From JALYUA01 sp038253555 (GTDB lineage Bacteria > Acidobacteriota > Thermoanaerobaculia > UBA5066 > Gp7-AA6): a DNA stretch of 12,138 bases. The position numbers and the translations under genes are program-made. The notes under the pieces are model-generated. The model worked only from the letters and a program-made list of their open reading frames with translations. It searched no databases and had not been told where the DNA came from. The DNA is taken from the NCBI GenBank assembly GCA_038253555.1, contig JBBSGZ010000114.1:1-12138 (forward strand), given 5' to 3'. Positions 6,992 through 12,138 of the stretch are shown here, piece after piece (within the stretch, counting starts at the first letter, position 1; each line of letters opens with the position of its first letter).

Positions 6992-8023
6992 ATGCGACGC
7001 ATACCCTTGTTGATCGCCGCCGCGGCCCTGTTCCGGGTCGCGGGCGCGATGGCGCAGCCGGTTCCGGCGCCGACGCCAACTCCCGCGATCGCGCCTTCCC
7101 CTCCCGCCGGGGCCGCCGGGAGAATCACGGTGCCTCCGGATCCACGGGGGACCCCCCTCCCCGCGTACACGGAAAGCGCGGGGAGCGAATACGTCCTCCT
7201 GCCCGTGCTCGTTTTCGACCGCAAGGGGCGTTTCGTCGACGGCCTCGCGAAGAAGGACTTCCGAGTGAATGCGGGCGGGATCAACGTCGACCTGGACACG
7301 TTCGAGCGGGACGACGAGGCCCCGGCGTCGTTCGCCTTTCTGGTCGACACATCGGGGAGCATGAAGCTCGCAAAAAAGCTCGACGCGGCCAAGAGCGCAA
7401 TCCGTCACATCCTGGAGGGCCGTCGGCCCGGAGACGATTTCGCGTTGTTCGCCTTTTCCGAAGACGAGGTGTCCGTAGTTTCGGGATTCTCGCCGGATCC
7501 GTCGCGAATCCTGGCCGGTCTGAACACACTCGAGGCCGGGGGCCGCACGGCCCTTTTCGACGCCGTCGCCGCCACGCCTTCGCGAATGCTGGCCGGCAAG
7601 AACGGAAAGCGTGCCGTGCTGCTGTTTACGGACGGCGTCGACAACGCCAGCAAGCTCTCGGCGGACGAAATGGCAACGATCCTGCAGCAGGTCTCCATAC
7701 CGGTCTACGCCGTAGGCATGAAAAATGCCGCGTTTGACCGATTGACGGACGCCGAGCGCAAGGATCTGGCTCTCGACAACCTGAAACTCCTGGCCTACGC
7801 GAGCGGAGGCCAGCTGTTTCTGGCGAGCGGAGAGGAGGATTTAAGGCCCATAGCCGCGAAAATCAACTCCGAGGTCAGAAAACAATACATCCTGGGATTC
7901 GCGCCTTCGGGTCAGGGAGAGCTAAAATACAGAGTGGTGGTGGTGTCCGTGACCAAACCCGGTAAGTGGGTCGTCAGGACGAGGCGGGGGTATCGCGGAA
8001 CAATTCCCTCGCCTGCTGGTTAA
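6992..8023 (+). CDS. Secreted VWFA-related acidobacterial domain protein
   Basis: The 343-aa product has a signal peptide (MRRIPLLIAAAALFRVAGAMA, probable cleavage after residue 21) and then a Pro/Ala-rich linker to about residue 55. A short beta domain follows (YVLLPVLVFDRKGRFVDGL, then KKDFRV), the arrangement seen before the VWA fold in the acidobacterial family. The VWA domain has a complete metal-ion-dependent adhesion site: D119-T-S121-G-S123, T186 in GGRTALFDAV, and D214 in LLFTDGVDN. It ends with the family-type strand and a terminal RTRRGYRG. Members are exported and thought to act in metal-dependent protein binding at the envelope, but the ligand is unknown. A Pal-like lipoprotein follows 23 bp downstream, suggesting a shared envelope role. 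The ATG has only a weak purine stretch (AAAGAG) upstream. Confidence 0.88.
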   Translation: MRRIPLLIAAAALFRVAGAMAQPVPAPTPTPAIAPSPPAGAAGRITVPPDPRGTPLPAYTESAGSEYVLLPVLVFDRKGRFVDGLAKKDFRVNAGGINVDLDTFERDDEAPASFAFLVDTSGSMKLAKKLDAAKSAIRHILEGRRPGDDFALFAFSEDEVSVVSGFSPDPSRILAGLNTLEAGGRTALFDAVAATPSRMLAGKNGKRAVLLFTDGVDNASKLSADEMATILQQVSIPVYAVGMKNAAFDRLTDAERKDLALDNLKLLAYASGGQLFLASGEEDLRPIAAKINSEVRKQYILGFAPSGQGELKYRVVVVSVTKPGKWVVRTRRGYRGTIPSPAG

Positions 8024-8033
8024 CTTTTTTGGA

Positions 8034-8039
8034 AGGAGG
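8034..8039 (+). promoter_or_regulatory. Strong ribosome binding site for the Pal-like lipoprotein
   Basis: AGGAGG, within GGAAGGAGGA, lies 7 nt before ATG at 8047. It is the clearest Shine-Dalgarno sequence in the window and fixes the start, although the frame is open further upstream. It suggests the lipoprotein is made in larger amounts than the VWA protein encoded just before it. Confidence 0.85.
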
Positions 8040-8046
8040 ATTTCCA

Positions 8047-8670
8047 ATGGGCAAGAGATCGAATGTCTGGATCGTCGGCGGGGCGCTTCTTCTGGGCACC
8101 TTAGGCCTTGGCGGATGCGCAACGAAGCGCTATGTCGGCGAAGAGGTTTCCAAAAGCAGCGCCGCGTCGGAGAAGCGGATCAACGAGGTGGAGTCCCAGG
8201 TCGAGACGGCGCAGAGCAAGATCCGGGACCACGACACCCGCATCTCGGAGCTCGACAAGTCGACGCGCGACGCTCTCGAGCGGGCGCAGGCGGCGGGCAA
8301 GCTCGCCGAGGGCAAGTTCGTTTATTCGCTGGTGCTCTCCGATGACGCGGTGAAATTTCCGTCGAGCAAGTGGGCGCTCTCCAAGGAAGCCGAAAACCGG
8401 CTGAAGGAGTTTGCCGAGAAGCTGAAGTCTGAGAACAAGAACGTTTACCTGGAAGTGCAGGGACACACCGACTCGAAGGGCTCTCCCAGCCTGAACTACC
8501 GGCTCGGCGAAGAGCGGGCCGAGGCGGTTCGCCGGTTCCTGAACAAGCAGGGCATCGCCCTGAACCGGATGTCCACGATTTCTTACGGCGAAGACGAGCC
8601 GGTGGCTCCCAATAAGAGCAAGACCGGCCGGTCGAAGAATCGCCGCGTGGTCGTCATCGTCCTCGCCTAG
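8047..8670 (+). CDS. Pal/OmpA-type outer-membrane lipoprotein with coiled coil
   Basis: The 207-aa product starts with a lipoprotein signal: positively charged MGKRSNVW, a hydrophobic core, and the lipobox LGGC with the lipidated Cys at residue 24. Residues about 35-90 are charged and heptad-like (SEKRINEVESQVETAQSKIR, then ISELDKSTRDALERAQAAG), predicting a coiled coil that could trimerise or span the periplasm. The C-terminal half (about 95-207) is an OmpA/MotB-type peptidoglycan-binding domain. It has EVQGHTDSKGSPSLNYRLGE (H140, D142), AEAVRRFL, ISYGEDEPVAPN, and the closing NRRVVVIVL. It should tether the outer membrane to peptidoglycan. No Tol-system genes are adjacent, so calling it Pal itself would go too far. 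It has a strong ribosome site, and an intrinsic terminator follows. The stop region overlaps the convergent pseudouridine synthase gene by 17 bp. Confidence 0.92.
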   Translation: MGKRSNVWIVGGALLLGTLGLGGCATKRYVGEEVSKSSAASEKRINEVESQVETAQSKIRDHDTRISELDKSTRDALERAQAAGKLAEGKFVYSLVLSDDAVKFPSSKWALSKEAENRLKEFAEKLKSENKNVYLEVQGHTDSKGSPSLNYRLGEERAEAVRRFLNKQGIALNRMSTISYGEDEPVAPNKSKTGRSKNRRVVVIVLA

Positions 8671-9826
8671 GTTTCTTCTCGTTTCCCGGGAAAGCCCCGC
8701 TCCGGCGGGGTTTTCTTTTTTTTGGGCGATCCGTCGGATGCGGGACGTCCTGGCTCTCGCGGGGCGCCGTGACCCCGGCGCGCCGCACGTCGCGGCCCGC
8801 GCCGTCCGGCCGGCGGGAACCAGGCCGGCGGGCCGGGGCCCCGTCGAACGAGGCGCGATCGTCGGCTCGACGCGGGCGGGGTGCGGTCGGCGCGGGGCGG
8901 GCAGCTCTCCCGTCGGGAACTCGTCCCGGAACTCCTCGGGAGCCGGGGGAGCGGAGTTTTCCGCGCTCCCGGAGGGACGCCAGCACGCGCTCGAAATCCT
9001 CGGGGAGGGGCGCTTCCACCCCGATCTGGACCCCGGTCGTGGGCTGCCTGAACCCGAGACGGCGTGCGTGCAACATCTGCCGGGGCGCCTGCGGGGCCCC
9101 GTCGGCCGGCTGACCCGTTCGATACACCCGGTCCCCGAGGACCGGATGCCCGATGGAGAGAAAGTGGACGCGGATCTGATGAGTGCGACCCGTCTCCAGA
9201 TAGACGGAAACGAGCGCTGCCCCCCGGAGTCGTTCGACGACGCGGTACCGGGTCACCGCGCGGCGCCCCGGCTCGCCCTTCCGGGCCACGCCCCTCCGTC
9301 CGAGTCCCGCGTCGCGCACGAGGTCCGCGTCGAGGGTGCCGGAATCGGGGGGCTCGCCGGCGACCAGGGCGAGATACTCCCTCTCGATGTCATGCACCCG
9401 GAAGAGAGCCTGCAGCGCGTGAAGCGCCTCGCGATGTCGAGCGAAGACGAGGGCGCCGGACGTGTCCTTGTCGAGTCGATGAACGATGCCCGCGTAGGGG
9501 CGGCGGTGATACCGGTGCTGGAGATAGTCGAGTGCCCGCGCATGCAGCGTGTCGCGTTCCCGCTCCGCCGTCGGCACCGTCAGGACCCCCGCGGGTTTAT
9601 CCACGATCAGAACGTCGTCGTCTTCATGCAGGACGCTCAGGCGCGTCTTGATGTTGTGCCGCGCGGGACGGTTCGGGTCCCATGCGAGGCGCGCGTCCTC
9701 GGGCACGTCGAGCCCCGGCTCGTCCACGGTCACTCCATCCCGGTCCACGCGGCCGGCGCGCACCGCTTCCCGTGCCGCCCTCCGAGACAGGGCGAAGGCG
9801 CGCGCGACGGCCAGGTCGAGTCTCAT
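8654..9826 (-). CDS. RluA-family 23S rRNA pseudouridine synthase with long basic C-terminal tail
   Basis: This enzyme isomerises uridine to pseudouridine, most likely in 23S rRNA (RluD-like). Residues 1-50 are an S4-type RNA-binding domain. The catalytic domain (about 60-288) contains VLIVDKPAGVLTVP (72-85), the signature HRLDKDTSG (116-124) with catalytic D119, EREYLALVAG, LETGRTHQIRVHF (210-222) with GHPVLGDRVY, and a final RLGF. The family normally ends near residue 300-325; here about 100 more residues rich in Arg, Pro, Gly and Ala follow. Codons in the tail keep G/C-ending third bases until about residue 366, so most of it looks truly coded. The last 24 residues run through the Pal terminator with A-ending Lys/Arg codons. 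The start overlaps the stop of the upstream membrane gene (ATGA). Target position is unknown. Confidence 0.92.
   Translation of the reverse strand: MRLDLAVARAFALSRRAAREAVRAGRVDRDGVTVDEPGLDVPEDARLAWDPNRPARHNIKTRLSVLHEDDDVLIVDKPAGVLTVPTAERERDTLHARALDYLQHRYHRRPYAGIVHRLDKDTSGALVFARHREALHALQALFRVHDIEREYLALVAGEPPDSGTLDADLVRDAGLGRRGVARKGEPGRRAVTRYRVVERLRGAALVSVYLETGRTHQIRVHFLSIGHPVLGDRVYRTGQPADGAPQAPRQMLHARRLGFRQPTTGVQIGVEAPLPEDFERVLASLRERGKLRSPGSRGVPGRVPDGRAARPAPTAPRPRRADDRASFDGAPARRPGSRRPDGAGRDVRRAGVTAPRESQDVPHPTDRPKKRKPRRSGAFPGNEKKPRRGR
8691..8723 (+). terminator. Intrinsic terminator after the Pal-like gene
   Basis: AAAGCCCCGC (8691-8700), loop TCCG, then GCGGGG and TTTT (8705-8714) form a stem of up to ten pairs: six GC pairs, one GT wobble and three AT pairs. 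C and eight T's (8716-8723) follow. It ends the VWA/Pal transcript 20 bp after the stop. On the opposite strand the same bases encode about residues 368-379 of the pseudouridine synthase. No T-tract exists in that direction, so termination there should be weak. Confidence 0.93.
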
Positions 9827-11595
9827 CGCTTCCCGCCTGCACGAGGGACGCGGATCTCGACGAAGAAATCGGGGTCTCCGATTCTGGCGCCTTCCCTGGC
9901 GTTCGGGCCGTAGATGGCGGCGGAAGCGAAGTCCGCGTCGATGAAGGACGCGAGCCCGGTCGAGTAGTCTTTCCCGAAAGCGCGCTGGCCTTCCCCGACC
10001 GCGAGCGCGTTGATGAGCAGGAGGGCGTCGGGCGGCCGGGAACGCAGCCGGTCGACGATTCTCTCCTCGCCCGCCCGATCGAGATGCCCGGGCCAGAATT
10101 GCTCGAGGGGCAGCGGATTGTCGCGCCCCAGCGCGTACTCGAAGAACCCCGCCTCAGGAAATCCGGTCAGCGTGGCGCCGGGGGGCAGCCGCCTCGCGAG
10201 ATCGGCGAGCACCAGCCGCGAGGTCCTCGCCTCGTGCACCGGCAGCACGACACTCCCCGCGGGTGTGTCGAGCGCCGCCCAGCCCGGACCGCGATAAGAG
10301 CGCCACACTTCTACGCCGCGCGCGATCAGGAAGATCGCGAGAGCCGCGGTGACGAGGCGGGGAAGCGATCGTCCGACGATAGGGCCGAAGCGCTGCGTTG
10401 CGCCCATCAGCGCGGCGAGGGCGATCACGGTCGGGAGGGGGAGAAAGAACGCGTTATACGGCCCCGAGTATCCCGCGGCGAGAAACAGCCTCGCGCCGAA
10501 GAGCGCGGCGAGCAGGAGAGCGCCCTCGGAGATCTCGGACGCCGCGCGGCTGTTCTCTCTTCCGGGAAGAAAGCGGGTCAGCCGCAAAACGAGGAGTCCC
10601 GCACAGACGACCGGGACGACGCGAACGAGCGGCGGAAACAGCGCGAAAGCCGGCCGGAGAGATTCCGGCGGGTATTCGAAGAGTGCGGCGCATCCCGCCA
10701 GCAGGAGAAGGCAGGCGATTTCCACCCGCGTCCCCGCCGCCTCCGACGCGCGCCGGGCCCGCCGCGCGCCGGCCGCTCCGAGGACGAGAAGGCAGCCGGC
10801 GAGGAGCAGCACGACCCCTGCGAGCGCAAGTTGCGCGAGGCGCAACCCCGGGGCGTCGAGCCCTGCAAACGAGCGGTAGACGTTCTGAAAGGCGTGGGGA
10901 GGATGGAGGAGCGCCATCCAGCCATCCGCCACCAGGCGTTCGCGCGGGATGCCGAAGGAAACGGCGGCGTAGGCCACGGCGGCCATCGCGGCGGGGGGGA
11001 CCGCGGAAATGAGCAGGGCCCGCGGACGGCGCCGCCCGTCGATCACGACCGCAGCGAGACCGGCGACGCCGAGCTCCGGCCGCGAGAGAAGCGCCGCGAG
11101 CAGACAAACGGCGGTCGCGAGATCCCGGTGGGCCGATGCTTGCGCGGAGAACGCGAGGGCGCCGGTCAACGCCGCGACGGCCATGGCCGTGTCGAAGCTG
11201 AAAGGAAACAGCCAGCCTCCCGGACGCAGAAAAAACGCGATCGCGACCGCGAGCGAGCCGGCGAGCGCGCCGCCGATCCCGGGAATCCAGCGGAGGGTCA
11301 GACGCCGCAACGCTTCGAGCCCTGCGACGGCGACAACGAGAGCCAGCGCGGTCCGCGCCGCCAGGGAGCGGCCGGCGAGGAGCTCGACCGCCGCGCCGAT
11401 CCAGGGCGCCAGAGGGCCGTGGTGGAAATGGATCGCGGCGTAAAGCCGTTCGCCGGCCGCGACGCGCCGCGGCACCATCAGCTCCCTTCCCGAGTCCACG
11501 AAAGGCTCCATCCAGCGATTCCAGGAGGCGAGGAGGAGCCCGCAGAATACGGACCAGGGAATCAGAACGGGCAGCGCGCGCCGCACGTCAGCCAC
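9823..11595 (-). CDS. Polytopic membrane protein, probable GT-C type glycosyltransferase
   Basis: The 590-aa product has roughly ten or more hydrophobic segments between residues 6 and about 430, then a soluble C-terminal domain (about 435-590). The first extracytoplasmic loop contains F-V-D34-S-G-R-E38 and then RRVAAGERLY and HHGPLAPWIGA (58-68). An acidic residue after the first membrane helix, followed by a 'G-x-x-LY ... GP' stretch, is the layout of GT-C enzymes (ArnT/PMT-like), which move sugars from polyprenyl-phosphate donors outside the cytoplasmic membrane. The C-terminal part (PPGATLTGFPEAGFFEYALG, then the PLPLEQFWPG region) resembles the soluble ends of uncharacterised members. 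Substrate is unknown. The start is GTG at 11595, with only purine-rich GGAG sequences nearby. The stop overlaps the RluA-family start. A long, hydrophilic, Arg/Glu/Gly-rich frame on the opposite strand is a compositional shadow. Confidence 0.75.
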   Translation of the reverse strand: MADVRRALPVLIPWSVFCGLLLASWNRWMEPFVDSGRELMVPRRVAAGERLYAAIHFHHGPLAPWIGAAVELLAGRSLAARTALALVVAVAGLEALRRLTLRWIPGIGGALAGSLAVAIAFFLRPGGWLFPFSFDTAMAVAALTGALAFSAQASAHRDLATAVCLLAALLSRPELGVAGLAAVVIDGRRRPRALLISAVPPAAMAAVAYAAVSFGIPRERLVADGWMALLHPPHAFQNVYRSFAGLDAPGLRLAQLALAGVVLLLAGCLLVLGAAGARRARRASEAAGTRVEIACLLLLAGCAALFEYPPESLRPAFALFPPLVRVVPVVCAGLLVLRLTRFLPGRENSRAASEISEGALLLAALFGARLFLAAGYSGPYNAFFLPLPTVIALAALMGATQRFGPIVGRSLPRLVTAALAIFLIARGVEVWRSYRGPGWAALDTPAGSVVLPVHEARTSRLVLADLARRLPPGATLTGFPEAGFFEYALGRDNPLPLEQFWPGHLDRAGEERIVDRLRSRPPDALLLINALAVGEGQRAFGKDYSTGLASFIDADFASAAIYGPNAREGARIGDPDFFVEIRVPRAGGKR

Positions 11596-11620
11596 GTCGG
11601 CTCCGCTTCGCTCCGCCTCC

Positions 11621-11671
11621 CGCAGCGAAAGGCTCCTCCCTCCCTTCGGTCGGGAGGTTCCTCTCGCTGCG
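11621..11671 (-). promoter_or_regulatory. Stem-loop in the 5' leader of the GT-C-like gene
   Basis: CGCAGCGA (11621-11628) pairs with TCGCTGCG (11664-11671). After a one-base mismatch the stem continues with AGG/CCT, and an inner stem CCTCCC/GGGAGG closes a loop carrying TTCGG. It ends 25 bp upstream of the GTG start on the transcribed strand. It could act as a leader control element, an RNA-stability structure or an intergenic repeat. No T-run follows, so it is not an intrinsic terminator. Confidence 0.5.
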
Positions 11672-11906
11672 AGCGGATGAACGTGTTCGGCGAATGAGAT
11701 TTTTGGAACTGTCGAGACAGGGCCGGCACTCTCGGCTGGAGCGCGGGAACGCCAGGGAAGTGGAGTGAAAAAGTATTCGAAGGTGCAAGCGGCGATGCTA
11801 ACCGAAGGCGCGAAGGCATCTCATGCCGATTCCGCTTCCTGGGGGGACACCGTCTGGTCGATGCACCGCAACGGACGGATCCCAATACAGTGGCGAGTGC
11901 GCAACG

Positions 11907-11981
11907 CCTGCCTGCGGCGCCCCTCACCCCAACCCTCTCCCCGAGCCCGGGGCGAGGGGGCAGAGCTGCGCCGCAAGCAGG
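11907..11981. repeat. Nested inverted-repeat (REP-like) element
   Basis: Outer arms CCTGCCTGCGGCGC (11907-11920) and GCGCCGCAAGCAGG (11968-11981) are inverted repeats matching at 13 of 14 positions. Inside, CCCTCTCCCC (11933-11942) pairs with GGGGCGAGGG (11949-11958), 9 of 10. The inner core CTCACCCCAACCCTCTCCCC belongs to a REP-type sequence seen between genes in many GC-rich bacteria. The whole can fold as one long two-part hairpin. Confidence 0.75.
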
Positions 11982-12009
11982 ATGGTGGCTAAGCGGGAGC
12001 GCGAGCGAA

Positions 12010-12120
12010 CGCAGTGAGCGGACGCGCCGTGAGGCGAGCGGTCGAGCCCTCCGGCGAGCCGCTCGCCGCTGCCTTCGCCGAGCACGGCGAAGGCAGCTCC
12101 CGCAGTGAGCGGAGGCGACG
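12010..12120. repeat. Twin hairpins bracketed by 20-bp direct repeats
   Basis: The direct repeats are CGCAGTGAGCGGACGCGCCG (12010-12029) and CGCAGTGAGCGGAGGCGACG (12101-12120), 18 of 20 identical. Between them are two adjacent perfect hairpins: CGGCGAG/CTCGCCG (12052-12068, loop CCG) and a 13-bp stem GCTGCCTTCGCCG/CGGCGAAGGCAGC (12068-12097, loop AGCA). No T-tract follows, so this is not an intrinsic terminator. It may continue beyond the window. Confidence 0.65.
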
Positions 12121-12138
12121 GTAGAGGTCTTGCATTCC

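Larger units (their letters stand above)
11596..12138. other. Gene-poor, repeat-rich region upstream of the GT-C-like gene
   Basis: I see no convincing gene in these 543 bases. The region must hold the promoter of the minus-strand GT-C gene, but no convincing -35/-10 pair stands out. It contains, in order, a leader stem-loop (11621-11671), a stretch without recognisable structure (about 11672-11906), a nested inverted-repeat element (11907-11981), and a direct-repeat/hairpin cluster (12010-12120). A 75-codon plus-strand frame (11765-11992, GTG start) runs into the repeat and is not called. Confidence 0.6.

Noticed and set aside
7898..7928. Possible internal promoter for the Pal-like gene (TTCGCG ... 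TAAAAT)
   Set aside because: The -10-like TAAAAT (7923-7928) is reasonable, but the only -35 candidate is poor and 19 bp away; not supported enough to list.
8738..9913. 391-codon plus-strand open frame opposite the pseudouridine synthase
   Set aside because: The minus strand contains the full RluA signature (HRLDKDTSG and LETGRTHQIRVHF); the plus-strand product has no recognisable family.
9682..11697. 671-codon plus-strand open frame opposite the GT-C-like gene
   Set aside because: Its product is a featureless Arg/Glu/Gly-rich chain without domains, while the minus strand gives clean membrane helices, a GT-C-like loop motif and an ATGA junction with the next gene. Long antisense frames are expected at this GC content.
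11765..11992. Possible 75-codon plus-strand gene with GTG start
   Set aside because: A purine-rich stretch precedes it, but the last third is translated REP-type repeat (PSPQPSPRARGEG), codon bias is not convincing, and no family is recognisable. It could be a gene remnant.
12052..12097. Intrinsic terminator
   Set aside because: The stems are strong but no T-tract follows on either strand and no gene ends nearby within the window.

Overview
The window is GC-rich, gene-dense bacterial chromosome, most likely from an Acidobacteriota genome or a close relative. The reasons are a secreted VWA protein of the 'VWFA-related acidobacterial domain' type (6992-8023), a Bacillus/Wolinella-type (class B) succinate dehydrogenase, GTG/TTG starts, and heavy use of coupled ATGA/TGATG junctions. 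Phylum is an inference from gene types, not from a marker gene. No phage, plasmid, transposase, CRISPR, rRNA or tRNA was seen.

Layout. Positions 1-156 look non-coding and repeat-like. From 157 to 6167 a plus-strand cluster covers a TCA segment: sdhA (157-1995), a four-helix-bundle/23S-IVS-type gene (1995-2447), sdhB (2447-3193), sucC (3244-4401), sucD (4398-5282), a one-TM PH-like protein (5279-5701) and ndk (5751-6167). sdhA/IVS, IVS/sdhB, sucC/sucD and sucD/PH-like all overlap at stop/start codons. Succinyl-CoA synthetase makes succinate and NTP, succinate dehydrogenase consumes succinate, and Ndk equilibrates the nucleotide pool. The sdhC membrane anchor is not in the window.

A heptameric repeat array (6173-6214) fills the gap to a convergent minus-strand TrmJ-type tRNA methyltransferase (6217-6951). 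Divergent from it, 40 bp away, are the secreted VWA protein (6992-8023) and a Pal/OmpA-type lipoprotein (8047-8670), closed by a strong intrinsic terminator (8691-8723). A second minus-strand pair follows: a GT-C-like polytopic membrane protein (9823-11595) coupled to an RluA-family pseudouridine synthase (8654-9826). The synthase has a long basic tail that runs through the Pal terminator and overlaps the end of pal.

The last 543 bases (11596-12138) hold no convincing gene but are dense in inverted and direct repeats. These include a leader stem-loop in front of the GT-C gene, a 75-bp nested inverted-repeat element with a CCCTC-type REP core, and two adjacent hairpins bracketed by 20-bp direct repeats.

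The observation most worth following is the IVS-type gene wedged between sdhA and sdhB. In-phase 7-bp repeats ending in GCG sit at its 5' end on the plus strand and at its 3' end on the minus strand, partly inside its reading frame. A related heptamer array without a gene lies between ndk and trmJ. Together they look like a small mobile or selfish unit (heptamer repeats plus four-helix-bundle protein) that has settled inside an essential operon while preserving translational coupling.
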